A stretch of 64,000 nucleotides of DNA, from positions 1 to 64,000 of the forward strand of contig NZ_NTHN02000021.1 of the NCBI RefSeq assembly GCF_002300555.2, in the 5' to 3' direction. Both the position numbers and the translations under genes were made by a program. This stretch comes from Alloyangia mangrovi. Its GTDB lineage: Bacteria > Pseudomonadota > Alphaproteobacteria > Rhodobacterales > Rhodobacteraceae. Of the stretch, positions 54,259 through 63,449 are shown one piece after another. The stretch's first letter is position 1. Every line of letters begins with the position of its first letter. Below the pieces are notes generated by a model. The model was not told the origin of the DNA. It saw only the letters and a list, made by a program, of their open reading frames with translations, and searched no databases.

Positions 54259-55170
54259 ATGCTGGAACTGGGCAAGACCGAGGCCCCCAAGGGCGATCTC
54301 ATCAAGGACGTCAGCGAAGCCGACTTCATGGCCGAGGTGGTCGACGCCTCGCAGGAGGTGCCGGTCATCGTCGATTTCTGGGCGCCTTGGTGCGGCCCCT
54401 GCAAGCAACTCGGCCCGGCCCTCGAGGCCGCGGTGACCGAGGCGCGCGGCGCGGTGAAGATGGCCAAGGTCAACGTCGACGAGGCGCAGATGATCGCCGG
54501 TCAGCTGCGCATCCAATCGATCCCGACGGTCTATGCCTTCTACAAGGGCCAGCCGATCGACGGCTTCCAGGGCGCGCTTCCGGCCTCGGAGCTGAAGGCC
54601 TTCATCGACCGCGTCGTGCAGGCTTCGGGCGGCGACGCCTCGGGCGGGCTAGACGAGGCCGTGGCCACGGCCGAGGAGATGCTCGAGCAGGGCGCGGCCG
54701 CCGATGCGGCGCAGGTCTTCGCGGCGGTGCTCGAAGAGGATCCGAAGAACGCCAAGGCCTTTGCGGGCATGGTGTCGTGCTACCTCGCGCTCGGCGAGAT
54801 CGAGCAGGCCGAAGCGGTGCTCAACGGCGTCCCGGCAGATATCTCCAGGGCGCCCGAGCTGGAAGCGGCCCACGCCAAGATCGAGCTCGCCAAGCAGGCA
54901 AGCAACGCCGGCCCCGTCGCCGAGCTGACCGCCAAGGTCGAGGCCGACCCGTCGGACCTGCAGGCGCGCTTCGATCTTGCGCAGGCGCTCTACGCCAATG
55001 GCCAGACCGAAGAGGCGGTTAACCAGCTTCTTGACCTCTTCCGCCGCGACCGCGAGTGGAACCAGGGGGCGGCAAAGACCCAGCTCTTCACCATCTTCGA
55101 GGCGCTCAAGCCAAACGACCCGGTGGTGCTCAATGGCCGCCGCAAACTCAGCTCGATGATATTTGCCTGA
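54259..55170 (+). CDS. ybbN: Thioredoxin-fold co-chaperone, YbbN/CnoX type
   Basis: A 303-residue cytoplasmic protein. The N-terminal thioredoxin domain (about 15-120) has the active-site WCGPC at about residues 44-48 (VDFWAPWCGPCKQL) and the cis-proline IQSIPTVYAFYKG. The rest (about 130-300) is a helical TPR-like region with repeats such as AKAFAGMVSCYLALGEIEQA and LQARFDLAQALYANGQTEEA. In E. coli the relative has SxxC and acts as a chaperone that hands clients to GroEL; the intact CxxC here implies redox activity as well. It may be co-expressed with the LonN gene seven bases downstream. Confidence 0.9.
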   Translation: MLELGKTEAPKGDLIKDVSEADFMAEVVDASQEVPVIVDFWAPWCGPCKQLGPALEAAVTEARGAVKMAKVNVDEAQMIAGQLRIQSIPTVYAFYKGQPIDGFQGALPASELKAFIDRVVQASGGDASGGLDEAVATAEEMLEQGAAADAAQVFAAVLEEDPKNAKAFAGMVSCYLALGEIEQAEAVLNGVPADISRAPELEAAHAKIELAKQASNAGPVAELTAKVEADPSDLQARFDLAQALYANGQTEEAVNQLLDLFRRDREWNQGAAKTQLFTIFEALKPNDPVVLNGRRKLSSMIFA

Positions 55171-55176
55171 ACGCCG

Positions 55177-55842
55177 ATGCGCCCTAGCTCGCAGGTCATG
55201 GTGAGACGAACCGATCTTCCGGGAATGATCCCGGTCTTTCCGCTGCCCGGAGCCCTGCTGCTGCCGCGTTCGCGGCTACCGTTGCACATCTTCGAGCCGC
55301 GCTACCTGGCGATGCTCGACGATGCGCTGAAGACCGACGCACGGCTCATCGGCATGGTGCAGCCGGCGGCCAACGGCTCGGACGAGCGGCCTTCGCTGCA
55401 ACGCATCGGCTGCGCCGGGCGGATCACCCAGTTCTCGGAGACCGAGGACGGGCGCTACATGATCACGCTCTCGGGCCTGTCGCGCTTCCGGGTGATGGAG
55501 GAAGTCGACGGCTTCACCCCCTACCGCCGCTGCAAGGTCAGCTGGGCGGGGTTCGAGCAGGACCTCGATCCGCATGCCGACAGCGACGACAGCTTTGACC
55601 GCGGGGCCTTCCTGAAGCTCCTCGACCGCTATTTCGACGCGCGCGGGCTCTCGGCCGACTGGGACACGCTGAAGGATGCCGAGGACGAGCTTCTGATCAA
55701 CTCTCTGTCGATGCTGCTGGATTTCGCGCCCGAGGAAAAGCAGGCGCTGCTGGAGGCGCCGCGTCTGGGCTCGCGCCGCGAGACGCTGGTGACGCTGATA
55801 GAATTCGCCCTGCGCGGTGGAGAAGAGGACCTGATTCAATGA
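55177..55842 (+). CDS. Lon N-terminal (LON substrate-binding) domain protein
   Basis: A 221-residue protein containing only the LON substrate-binding domain, with no AAA+ or protease part. It begins [20 protein letters not shown] near residue 18, then [23 protein letters not shown] and [20 protein letters not shown]; a helical C-terminal half follows. The family is widespread and unlinked to proteolysis itself; the substrate is unknown. Its TGA overlaps the ATG of the Trm112-like gene by four bases. An ATG at 55198 is an alternative start. Confidence 0.85.
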   Translation: MRPSSQVMVRRTDLPGMIPVFPLPGALLLPRSRLPLHIFEPRYLAMLDDALKTDARLIGMVQPAANGSDERPSLQRIGCAGRITQFSETEDGRYMITLSGLSRFRVMEEVDGFTPYRRCKVSWAGFEQDLDPHADSDDSFDRGAFLKLLDRYFDARGLSADWDTLKDAEDELLINSLSMLLDFAPEEKQALLEAPRLGSRRETLVTLIEFALRGGEEDLIQ

Positions 55843-56027
55843 GCGAAGAGACATTCACCTTCGACCGCCGCATGCTCGAGGCGCTGGTCTGTCCGGTGAC
55901 CCATGAGGTGCTGGACTACGACGCCGAGCATCAGGAGCTGGTCAGCAAGGGCGCGGGGCTGGCCTTCCCGATCCGAGATGGAATTCCAGTAATGCTGATC
56001 GACGAGGCGCGGCGGCTCGACGTCTGA
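55839..56027 (+). CDS. Trm112-like small protein
   Basis: A 62-residue protein related to the Trm112/YcaR family: [20 protein letters not shown] and [20 protein letters not shown]. The family often has two CxxC pairs; here only one Cys remains (VCPVT), so it probably does not bind zinc like the methyltransferase activator Trm112. It overlaps the LonN gene by ATGA and closes that operon. Confidence 0.85.
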   Translation: MSEETFTFDRRMLEALVCPVTHEVLDYDAEHQELVSKGAGLAFPIRDGIPVMLIDEARRLDV

Positions 56028-56037
56028 GCGCAGAAGG

Positions 56038-56086
56038 GCGAGGGGCCAGCCCCTCGCGCTCCCCGGGATATTTCCGCCTAGAAGAA
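56038..56086 (+). repeat. Dispersed hairpin-plus-CCCGGGATATTT repeat, copy 4
   Basis: GCGAGGGG (56038-56045) and CCCCTCGC (56050-56057) form an 8-bp hairpin with loop CCAG, then CTCCCCGGGATATTTCCG and CCTAGAAGAA follow. It starts 11 bases after the Trm112-like stop codon. Confidence 0.7.
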
Positions 56087-56124
56087 AGGGGCGCGGTCCG
56101 ATGCGGGCCGCGCCTCTTGCTGTC

Positions 56125-57096
56125 TCAGATGTCGAGGGCGAGCGCGCGGGCGAGGATCGCCGCATCGACGTTGCCGCCGGAGACGGTGCAGATCACCGCG
56201 TCTCCCTCGATCTCGCCGCCGTGGAAGAGCGCCGCGGCAAGCGCCACGGCGCCGCCGGGTTCGGCGATGATCTTGAGATGACGCGCGGCGAGTTGCATGG
56301 CCTTCAGCGCCTCCTCCTCGGTGACGCTCAGTCCCGGCCCGCAGAGCCGCTGCATGATCGGGAAGGTGAGATTGCCCGGCTGCGGAGTGACGATGGCGTC
56401 GCAGATATTGCCGCCCATCGCTTCATTGCGCTGGATCATGCCCGCGGCCAGCGAGCGTTTCACGTCGTCGAACCCTTCGGGCTCGGCGGGGCGCACCCGA
56501 AGGCCGGGCGCCCTGGCCTCGAGCGCCAGCGCGATGCCCGAGGTCAGCCCGCCGCCGCCGCAGCAGACCAGTACGTCGGCCTCGGTCACGCCTTCCTCGC
56601 CAGCCTGCTCGGCGATTTCGAGCCCGCAAGTGCCCTGGCCGGCAATCACCTCGGGCTCGTCGAAGGGCTTGACCAGCGTCAGGCCACGCTCTGCCGCCAG
56701 CCGGGCGCCGAGCGCGTCGCGGTCTTCTTTCTCTCGGTCGTAGGGCACCACCTCGGCGCCGAGCCCCCTTGTGCCCGCGACCTTCGCGGCGGGGGCGTCG
56801 GCGGGCATGATGATCACCGCGGGCACGCCGAAGCCCTTCGCCGCCGCGGCGATGCCCTGCGCGTGGTTGCCCGAGGAAAAGGCGATGACCCCCTTGGCCC
56901 GCACGTCCGGATCAAGCGCCGAGAGGGCCGACCACGCGCCGCGGAACTTGAAGCTGCCGGTGTGCTGCAGGCATTCGGCCTTCACCAGCACGCGGCGCCC
57001 GGCGATCTCGTCGAGGAAGGGCGAAGAGAGCAGCGGCGTGCGGCGGGCGTGGCCTTGCAGCCGCCCGGCGGCGGCCTCGATGCGGGTGATGTCCAT
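56125..57096 (-). CDS. Threonine dehydratase-like PLP enzyme (serine/threonine ammonia-lyase family)
   Basis: A 323-residue fold-type II PLP enzyme. The PLP lysine is in GSFKFRGAWSALSAL near residue 50, SSGNHAQGIAAAAKGFGVPA near 75, the phosphate-binding loop CCGGGGLTSGIALAL near 180, and SGGNVDAAILARALAL near the C-terminus. There is no regulatory ACT domain, so it is a short catabolic-type enzyme; serine racemase or hydroxyaspartate dehydratase are alternatives in this family. The ATG at 57096 gives the normal MDITRIEAAAGRL start. Confidence 0.85.
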   Translation of the reverse strand: MDITRIEAAAGRLQGHARRTPLLSSPFLDEIAGRRVLVKAECLQHTGSFKFRGAWSALSALDPDVRAKGVIAFSSGNHAQGIAAAAKGFGVPAVIIMPADAPAAKVAGTRGLGAEVVPYDREKEDRDALGARLAAERGLTLVKPFDEPEVIAGQGTCGLEIAEQAGEEGVTEADVLVCCGGGGLTSGIALALEARAPGLRVRPAEPEGFDDVKRSLAAGMIQRNEAMGGNICDAIVTPQPGNLTFPIMQRLCGPGLSVTEEEALKAMQLAARHLKIIAEPGGAVALAAALFHGGEIEGDAVICTVSGGNVDAAILARALALDI

Positions 57097-57197
57097 GGGG
57101 TATCCTTGGGCTGTAGGTGTCGGGGCGACCCTGTGTCGGGCCGAAGGGCAAGTCAACGGGCTTGCCAGTCCGCGGCGCGGGCAGCGAGACTGCGGGC

Positions 57198-57719
57198 ATG
57201 ATCGAGAGGCGGCACGAGGAGGGAGGCCTGCGCTCGCGGGCGCTCTACTCGCCCTGCGGGCGCTATCGCTACGGGCTGGAACGGCTCTGGCGCGAGGCGC
57301 CGGGACCCCTGCTGCTATGGGTCATGCTCAACCCCGCCCGGGCCGACGAGCGGCGCAATGATCCCACCATCGAGCGCTGTCAGCGGCGGGCGCTGGCGAT
57401 GGGCTTCGGCGGCATGCGCATCGCCAACATTTTCGCCTTTCGCGCGCCGACGCCCGTCGGGCTCCGCCGGGCCGCGGACCCGGTGGGGCCGGAGAACGAC
57501 GCGCTGCTGCTGCGCTGGCACGCCGAGGCAGGGATGACGCTGGCCGGCTGGGGAGTGCATGGCGCGCACTGGGGGCGCGGGGCGGAGATCGCGGCGCGAC
57601 TGACCGGCGAGGTGCATGTGCTGGGGCTGACCCGGGACGGGCACCCGCGGCATCCGCTTTACGTTGCCTATAGCCAGAAGCCGCGGCTGTGGCAGCGGGG
57701 AGAGCCGGGGCCGGGCTGA
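57198..57719 (+). CDS. DUF1643 protein
   Basis: A 173-residue protein of unknown function with the DUF1643 pattern: SPCGRYRYGLERLW, LLWVMLNPARADERRNDPTI, CQRRALAMGFGGMRIANIFA, FRAPTPVGLRRAADPVGPEN, and a C-terminal VHVLGLTRDGHPRHPLYVAY. No signal peptide or membrane segment is visible. It is divergent from the threonine-dehydratase-like gene and 90 bases before the RTX gene. The conserved Cys, His and Asp residues look enzymatic, but no activity is known. Confidence 0.82.
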   Translation: MIERRHEEGGLRSRALYSPCGRYRYGLERLWREAPGPLLLWVMLNPARADERRNDPTIERCQRRALAMGFGGMRIANIFAFRAPTPVGLRRAADPVGPENDALLLRWHAEAGMTLAGWGVHGAHWGRGAEIAARLTGEVHVLGLTRDGHPRHPLYVAYSQKPRLWQRGEPGPG

Positions 57720-57809
57720 AGCTGGGATTAACCCTCCGGGGCGATTGGCCGTGACGGGAATGTGCCTCCCGGGGCAGTATCCCGGCTTGGTGGATCGTGG
57801 AGGCGCGCC

Positions 57810-58748
57810 ATGCTGATGCTGGCCGGATTGATGGGCATGGCGCTTCTGGGAACGCTGGCGGTCTTTGCCGTGCCGGAGGGCGAGGAGGAGACCGAGGGCG
57901 CGCAGATGGGGGCTGCCGACACCGCCGACAGCTTAGACACGAGTTTGGTTTCCGGGGCGGAGAACATCGGCAGCGCCCCGGTGCTCGGCACGCCGCTGAC
58001 CGACCTGCTTGGCGGCGGCGCGGCGGATGAGTTCATCGAGGGTCTGCGGGGCGACGATGAGCTGCTCGGCGGCGCCGGCGCCGATACGATCCTCGGCGGG
58101 GCGGGCAATGACACGCTGCACGGCGAGGCCGGAGCGGATGTGCTGCGGGGCGGCGAGGGGGATGACCGGCTCTTCGCCCATGGCGGTGGAGACACGCTCG
58201 ACGGCGGTGCGGGGGACGACGAGGCGCAGGGCGGGCTCGGTGCGGACCTCTTGCTCGGCGGCCCGGGACGCGATGCGCTGCTGGGCCGCGAGGGCGCCGA
58301 TACACTGATCGGCGGCGATGGCGTGGACACGCTCTTTGGCGGCGGCGGGAACGATTTTCTGTCCGGTGTCACGCCGGGCGAGGGTGCTACAGATACGGAC
58401 GGGACGGACTATCTCAACGGCGGCTCGGGCAAGGACGCGCTGTGGATCGGCCGCGGCGATGTGGCCAGCGGGGGCGCGGACGAGGACGACTTCTACCTTG
58501 GCGACTGGATCGACGGGGGCGAGTCAGCGGAGCTGGTGGATTTCGACCCGATGCAGGACCGGCTGATCGTGGTCTGGTCGGGCGACGCGGCACCGACGCT
58601 CGACCTGCGCGCCAGCGAGGAGGCGGCGGGGATGACCGAGATCCGCGCGGATGGCGAACTGCTCGCGCTTTTGCCCGAGGCGGATGCTCCGGGGCTGGAG
58701 AGTATCGCGCTGCTCGAGGCGTCACGCGCCGGCCCCATCGGCGCCTGA
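57810..58748 (+). CDS. Short RTX (haemolysin-type calcium-binding) repeat protein with an N-terminal membrane segment
   Basis: A 312-residue protein. The N-terminus MLMLAGLMGMALLGTLAVFA is a signal-anchor or signal peptide, followed by an acidic linker. Residues about 67-186 consist of GGxGxDxLx-type nonapeptide repeats (GGAGADTILGGAGNDTLHGE is one pair) that form a calcium-binding parallel beta-roll. The last 110 residues are acidic, with DWIDGGESAELVDFDPMQDR. Typical RTX proteins leave by type I secretion and lack an N-terminal signal, so localisation is unusual. The ATG at 57810 has TGGAGG upstream. The function is unknown. Confidence 0.8.
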   Translation: MLMLAGLMGMALLGTLAVFAVPEGEEETEGAQMGAADTADSLDTSLVSGAENIGSAPVLGTPLTDLLGGGAADEFIEGLRGDDELLGGAGADTILGGAGNDTLHGEAGADVLRGGEGDDRLFAHGGGDTLDGGAGDDEAQGGLGADLLLGGPGRDALLGREGADTLIGGDGVDTLFGGGGNDFLSGVTPGEGATDTDGTDYLNGGSGKDALWIGRGDVASGGADEDDFYLGDWIDGGESAELVDFDPMQDRLIVVWSGDAAPTLDLRASEEAAGMTEIRADGELLALLPEADAPGLESIALLEASRAGPIGA

Positions 58749-58901
58749 GGTGGTTGCGGCGGCCCGGAGAACTTCGGGCTTCCCATTGGCGCTGAATCGC
58801 CCTATACGCGCGCATCCGGCCATGCGGGCCGGAGCGCTCCAAGGGCCCTGCTGGACGACATCCCGGCTTGCGCCATCCCTCTAACCTTCAAGGAGACCCC
58901 G

Positions 58902-59171
58902 ATGTCGATCACCGTTGAAGAAAAGAACCGCCTGATGAAGGAATTCGCAACCAAGGAAGGCGACACCGGTTCGCCCGAAGTTCAGGTTGCCATCCTCACC
59001 AGCCGCATCTCGACCCTGACCGAGCACTTCAAGACCCACAAGAAGGACAACCACTCCCGTCGTGGCCTTCTGAAGCTCGTGGCTCAGCGCCGCAAGCTGC
59101 TGGACTACCTGAAGGGCAAGGAAGAGGCACGTTACCTCGACCTGATCCAGCGCCTCGGCATCCGCCGCTGA
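58902..59171 (+). CDS. rpsO: 30S ribosomal protein S15
   Basis: An 89-residue protein identical in length to E. coli S15. It carries [20 protein letters not shown] and [20 protein letters not shown], the RNA-binding core that contacts 16S rRNA helices 20-22. Codon use is biased toward highly expressed choices. AAGGAG precedes the start. A terminator follows at 59196, and pnp lies further downstream, the usual rpsO-pnp order, but with a gene on the other strand between them. Confidence 0.97.
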   Translation: MSITVEEKNRLMKEFATKEGDTGSPEVQVAILTSRISTLTEHFKTHKKDNHSRRGLLKLVAQRRKLLDYLKGKEEARYLDLIQRLGIRR

Positions 59172-59195
59172 TCCGCTAAGGATACGGAATTCGCG

Positions 59196-59224
59196 ACGCC
59201 CGCTCCTCTGGAGTGGGCGTTTTG
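59196..59224 (+). terminator. Rho-independent terminator after rpsO
   Basis: ACGCCCGCTCC pairs with GGAGTGGGCGT around TCT, with one G-T pair, and is followed by TTTG and a T-rich tract. It lies 25 bases after rpsO. Confidence 0.88.
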
Positions 59225-59254
59225 CTTTTCCGGTGCAGCGGATGACGCGCGGAT

Positions 59255-59776
59255 TCAGGGCAGGGCGTTCAGCCGCTCCTCGACGAGGAACCTCAGCCCG
59301 CGCTTCCAGGCGATGTCGGTGTTGCCGCGAATGTCGGTCTGGTAGAGCGCGACAATCTCTCCGCTCTCCGCGTCGCGCACCCGCACCACCACGGTCTGCA
59401 CCAGCACCGACAGCTTCTGCACTGCGCCGGAGAAGCTGAGCTCAGCGCCTAGCTTGCGGGCCATCGCCGCCTCGCAATGGTTGCAGGTGAAGACCTCGCC
59501 ATGCTTGCGCAGGTCCTCCGCCAGCGGGGCGGGATCGATTAGCCGGTAGCGGTGACTTTCCTCGAGCAGCTCGCGGAAATAGTCGGACAGCATCGCGATA
59601 CGGGCATGCTCGGCCTCGTTGCGCGCGCCGTAGTCGACCTCCTGGCTGAAATTGATGAAGCTCATGTCGTGCACCACGACGGGCCGCGGCGTGCCGGCGC
59701 GGGCGGTCGGAGCCGCGATGCTGACCAACGCGATCGCGAAAGCGGCCCGCCGAACGACCTGGAGAAGAATGCGCAT
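59255..59776 (-). CDS. DUF2380-like exported protein
   Basis: A 173-residue protein with a signal peptide (MRILLQVVRRAAFAIALVSI, cut after ARA). The mature part has VVVHDMSFINFSQEVDYGAR, then DYFRELLEESHRYRLIDPAP, a FTCNHCEAAMARKLGAELSF segment with a CxxC pair, and VVVRVRDAESGEIVALYQTD, as in the DUF2380 family found with lipoprotein-like periplasmic proteins. The function is unknown. It is antisense to the rpsO-pnp direction and sits between the two genes. The ATG at 59776 is preceded by AGGACC. Confidence 0.7.
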   Translation of the reverse strand: MRILLQVVRRAAFAIALVSIAAPTARAGTPRPVVVHDMSFINFSQEVDYGARNEAEHARIAMLSDYFRELLEESHRYRLIDPAPLAEDLRKHGEVFTCNHCEAAMARKLGAELSFSGAVQKLSVLVQTVVVRVRDAESGEIVALYQTDIRGNTDIAWKRGLRFLVEERLNALP

Positions 59777-60057
59777 TCCGAGGTCCTTTCGTGAACCGGG
59801 CGGGTCGCAGCCTAGCATGGGTGGGGGGAAAACAGGGATCAGCCTTTCGGATCGCCTTTGGCGCGCTTTGGCCCGTGGCAGGGCGTCCACGCTTATCGCT
59901 TCCCAAAAGCCGGATTCTCATGTATGCGCGCCCCATCTGAGACGTGACGCCTTTGGCTCCCGGGCACATGCAAGAGGATAGGGAGCGGTGGCAATGGGGC
60001 CACCATGCAAACGGGAGACCCGGAGGGCCGGGAGTGCTCCCTTACAGGATACGCTAC
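59777..60057 (+). other. pnp leader region
   Basis: This 281-base gap holds the 5' side of pnp and the start-side of the DUF2380 gene. Its last 50 bases contain a GC-rich self-complementary stretch (GGAGACCCGGAGGGCCGGGA near 60014) that could fold. In E. coli the pnp leader forms an RNase III-cleaved stem that mediates autoregulation; I cannot confirm an equivalent. No other gene is visible. Confidence 0.4.
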
Positions 60058-62199
60058 ATGTTCAACGTTACGACGAAATCCATGCAGTGGGGCGAGGAAA
60101 CCCTCACCCTCGAGACCGGCAAGGTCGCCCGTCAGGCAGACGGCACCGTCATCGCCACGCTCGGCGAGACCTCGGTCATGGCCAACGTGACCTTCGCGAA
60201 GGAACCGAAGCCGGGTCAGGATTTCTTCCCGCTGACCGTCCACTACCAGGAAAAATACTACGCCGCGGGCAAGGTGCCCGGTGGCTTCTTCAAGCGCGAG
60301 GCGCGTCCGACCGAGAAAGAGACGCTGACCGCACGCCTGATCGACCGTCCGATCCGTCCGCTCTTCGTCCCCGGCTTCAAGCATGAAGTGCTGGTGATGT
60401 GCACCGTGCTGTCGCACGATCTGGTCAACGACCCCGACGTCGTGGCGATGATCGCTGCCTCGGCGGCGCTGACCATCTCGGGCGTGCCCTTCATGGGCCC
60501 GATCGCCGGCTGCCGCGTCGGCTACACCGATGGCGAATACGTGCTGAACCCGACCGTCGACGACATGCAGGGGCTGCGCAACAACCCCGATCAGCGTCTC
60601 GACCTCGTCGTCGCCGGCACCAAGGACGCCGTGATGATGGTGGAATCGGAAGCCTACGAGCTGACCGAAGACGAGATGCTGGGCGCCGTCACCTTCGCGC
60701 ACGCGCAGATCCAGCCGGTGATCGACCTGATCATCGACCTGGCCGAGGCTGCTGCGAAAGAGCCCTTCGACTTCCAGGCGCCCGACTACTCGGAGCTCTT
60801 CGAAGTGGTGAAAGGTCTTGGCGAAGCCAAGATGAAGGCCGCCTACGCGATCACCGACAAGCAGGCGCGCGTAGCCGCCGTGTCCGCCGCCAAGGAAGAG
60901 ATCAAGGCACAGCTCACCGAAGAGCAGCTCGAAGATGCGAACCTCGGTTCGGCGATCAAGAAGCTCGAGTCGGTGGTCCTGCGCTCGGACGTGGTGAAGA
61001 ACAAGCGCCGCATCGACGGTCGCGCGCTCGACCAGGTCCGTCCGATCGTGTCGGAAACCTCGGTTCTGCCGCGCACCCACGGCTCGTCGCTGTTCACCCG
61101 CGGTGAGACGCAGGCGCTGGTCGTGACCACGCTGGGCACCGGCGACGACGAGCAGATCATCGACGCGCTGCACGGCAACTTCCGCTCGAACTTCCTGCTG
61201 CACTACAACTTCCCGCCGTACTCGGTTGGTGAAGTGGGCCGCGTTGGCTCGCCGGGTCGCCGTGAAATCGGCCACGGCAAGCTGGCATGGCGCGCGCTGC
61301 AGGCCGTTCTGCCCGCACCGACCGACTTCCCCTACACCATCCGCGTGGTGTCCGAGATCACCGAGTCCAACGGCTCGTCCTCGATGGCCTCCGTCTGCGG
61401 CGGCTCGCTGTCGATGATGGATGCGGGCGTTCCGCTGAAGGCACCGGTGGCCGGCGTGGCCATGGGCCTCGTGCTGGAAGATGACGGTGAGTATGCGGTT
61501 CTGACCGACATCCTCGGCGACGAAGACCACCTCGGCGACATGGACTTCAAAGTTGCAGGCACCGAGAACGGCATCACCTCGCTGCAAATGGACATCAAGG
61601 TCGCGGGCATCACCCCCGAGATCATGAAGCAGGCTCTGGCACAGGCCAAGGACGGCCGGATGCACATCCTCGGCGAGATGGCCAAGGCGCTCACCGAGGC
61701 CGGTGAGTTCTCGGTCCACGCCCCGCGCATCGAGACCATGCAGATCCCGACCGACAAGATCCGTGAAGTGATCGGCTCGGGCGGCAAGGTGATCCGCGAG
61801 ATCGTCGAAGTGTCGGGCGCCAAGGTCGATATCAACGACGATGGCGTGATCAAGATCGCCTCGGCCAACGGGGAAGCCATCCAGAAGGCCTACGACATGA
61901 TCTACTCGATCGTGGCGGAGCCGGAAGAGGGCTCGATCTACAAAGGCAAGGTCGTGAAGATCGTCGACTTCGGCGCCTTCGTGAACTTCTTCGGCAAGCG
62001 CGACGGCCTCGTGCACGTCAGCCAGATCGAGAACCGCCGCCTGAACCATCCGTCGGATGTGCTGAAGGAAGGCCAGGAAGTCTACGTGAAGCTGCTTGGC
62101 TTCGACGATCGCGGCAAGGTGCGCCTCGCCATGAAGATGGTCGACCAGGAAACCGGCGAAGAGCTGGCAGCGGACAAGAAGGAAGAGACCGCGGAGTGA
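60058..62199 (+). CDS. pnp: Polyribonucleotide nucleotidyltransferase (PNPase)
   Basis: A 713-residue trimeric 3'-5' phosphorolytic exoribonuclease of the RNA degradosome. Two RNase PH domains (about 1-140 and 310-545) carry [20 protein letters not shown] and [20 protein letters not shown] with the phosphate-binding loop; [20 protein letters not shown] and [12 protein letters not shown] are family blocks. A KH domain ([20 protein letters not shown]) and an S1 domain ([20 protein letters not shown]) end the protein. The ATG at 60058 gives the normal N-terminus [20 protein letters not shown]. Confidence 0.98.
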   Translation: MFNVTTKSMQWGEETLTLETGKVARQADGTVIATLGETSVMANVTFAKEPKPGQDFFPLTVHYQEKYYAAGKVPGGFFKREARPTEKETLTARLIDRPIRPLFVPGFKHEVLVMCTVLSHDLVNDPDVVAMIAASAALTISGVPFMGPIAGCRVGYTDGEYVLNPTVDDMQGLRNNPDQRLDLVVAGTKDAVMMVESEAYELTEDEMLGAVTFAHAQIQPVIDLIIDLAEAAAKEPFDFQAPDYSELFEVVKGLGEAKMKAAYAITDKQARVAAVSAAKEEIKAQLTEEQLEDANLGSAIKKLESVVLRSDVVKNKRRIDGRALDQVRPIVSETSVLPRTHGSSLFTRGETQALVVTTLGTGDDEQIIDALHGNFRSNFLLHYNFPPYSVGEVGRVGSPGRREIGHGKLAWRALQAVLPAPTDFPYTIRVVSEITESNGSSSMASVCGGSLSMMDAGVPLKAPVAGVAMGLVLEDDGEYAVLTDILGDEDHLGDMDFKVAGTENGITSLQMDIKVAGITPEIMKQALAQAKDGRMHILGEMAKALTEAGEFSVHAPRIETMQIPTDKIREVIGSGGKVIREIVEVSGAKVDINDDGVIKIASANGEAIQKAYDMIYSIVAEPEEGSIYKGKVVKIVDFGAFVNFFGKRDGLVHVSQIENRRLNHPSDVLKEGQEVYVKLLGFDDRGKVRLAMKMVDQETGEELAADKKEETAE

Positions 62200-62230
62200 T
62201 CCGCGGCCTCGGCCCTCGCTGAAATGCAGA

Positions 62231-62260
62231 AACGCCCCGGCCATTCGGTCGGGGCGTTTT
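62231..62260 (+). terminator. Rho-independent terminator after pnp
   Basis: AACGCCCCGGCC pairs with GGTCGGGGCGTT around ATTC, with one G-T pair, followed by TT. It lies 32 bases after the pnp stop codon. Confidence 0.92.
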
Positions 62261-62298
62261 CTATTGGGCAATCGCGGTGGCGCGCGTTGCACCCGGCA

Positions 62299-63087
62299 TC
62301 AGTGCAGCAGAGCAGGCGCCCGCGGCTGATCCAGCACCAGGGACGAGGTTCCGGCCCCGGCCCAGAAACCCTCGAGGTGGCGTGCGGGGTCGGCTTTCTG
62401 GCGCATTTCGTCGGTGAGCGCCAGAAGGCCGGTCACCTGGTCCTGCGACCAGCTGATCAGCAGCCCCGGCGCCGAAATCGCCGAGATCGGAGCGTCCATC
62501 AGCGCCACCGGCGGCTCGTCGCGGTGGAAGGCCTCGACCGGGCATTCCAGCGAGGAGGTGCGGGTCTCGTCCCAGAGCGTGACCTCGTCGAGGCCGAGTG
62601 CCTCGAAATAGGGCACGAGCATCGGCTCGAGCACCAGCGGCAGCCAGTCCTCCTCGGGCTTGTAGAGCCCTTCCAGACGGCAGTGGCGCGCGATCCGCGA
62701 GACCAGCGTGGCGTCGAGATCCGGCGGCTCGGCCCCGATCACCCAGAGCCAGACCATGCGCGCGAAATGCCGGAAATCGCTGACCCCGAGCGCCTGGGCG
62801 ATCATGTCCCAGCGGACCGCCTGACCGGTGGTCTTGATGATCTCGTCGAAGGCCTCGGGCGCCTGGTCGGGTTGCGGGCCGCCGAGGCTCTCGAGCAGCG
62901 CCTCCAGCTCCTGTGGCGTCGTCGCCTCGCTCCGCAGCGGCCCCCAAGCAGTGGTTTCCGGCGTGAAGCCGGGCACGCGGAAGAAGGGGTTGAGCACCAC
63001 GAAGACATGATCGTAGTCGCGCATCCACCAATGCAGGAGCTGCGCGTTCATGTTCGGATGTTCGAGACGTCGGGGCGTGTCGGTCAA
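62299..63087 (-). CDS. Hypothetical protein
   Basis: A protein of about 262 residues, acidic and tryptophan-rich, without signal peptide or membrane segment. Visible stretches are MNAQLLHWWMRDYDHVFVVL near the N-terminus, WDMIAQALGVSDFRHFARMV, and EPMLVPYFEALGLDEVTLWD. I do not recognise a family. The proposed start is the TTG at 63087, because AGGAC lies six to seven bases upstream and the following residues (TDTPRRLEHPN) look native; an ATG at 62976-63050 or upstream in-frame starts are also possible. It converges on pnp. Confidence 0.65.
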   Translation of the reverse strand: MTDTPRRLEHPNMNAQLLHWWMRDYDHVFVVLNPFFRVPGFTPETTAWGPLRSEATTPQELEALLESLGGPQPDQAPEAFDEIIKTTGQAVRWDMIAQALGVSDFRHFARMVWLWVIGAEPPDLDATLVSRIARHCRLEGLYKPEEDWLPLVLEPMLVPYFEALGLDEVTLWDETRTSSLECPVEAFHRDEPPVALMDAPISAISAPGLLISWSQDQVTGLLALTDEMRQKADPARHLEGFWAGAGTSSLVLDQPRAPALLH

Positions 63088-63449
63088 ACTGAGTCCTTTC
63101 CGGCCGGAGCGCCGGGCTTCTATCATCTGGTGCGTCAACGGCAAGCTGCGGGGGGGATTCACCATGCATGGCGGGGGAATCTCACCCTCGTTCGTGCTTT
63201 TTTTAACGATTTTCTACGCAGATCAAAAGGGCAAGCCGTCGTACCACCACTCACGGTAAATACGCGACGAAGGTTTGGATGCGCTTCGGACCCCGAAGGG
63301 ATTGGCGGGGTCCGAGGTGCAGGCAGCGAGCGGGTTGGCTCAGACTGACTTGTAAGCGATGTGTAAGTGACCAGATGGCCGGGGGCGGCCGAAAAGTGAA
63401 TGGTCTGGCTTGCTCTGGACGAGCGGAGACACTCTGCTCCCGGCATTCC
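63088..63449. other. Intergenic region upstream of the hypothetical gene
   Basis: No gene is supported in this 362-base stretch. It contains a perfect 10-bp hairpin, TCGGACCCCG (63286-63295) and CGGGGTCCGA (63306-63315) with a 10-base loop but no T-tract, and a run of seven T near 63198. Short open frames here lack ribosome-binding sites and family features. Confidence 0.4.

Noticed and set aside
59893..62292. A 799-codon antisense frame over pnp
   Set aside because: The sense strand encodes full-length PNPase with all domains; the antisense frame shows no motif.
63286..63315. A 10-bp hairpin as a possible terminator
   Set aside because: The stem is perfect but no T-tract follows on either strand, and no gene ends nearby, so it is only noted as structure.
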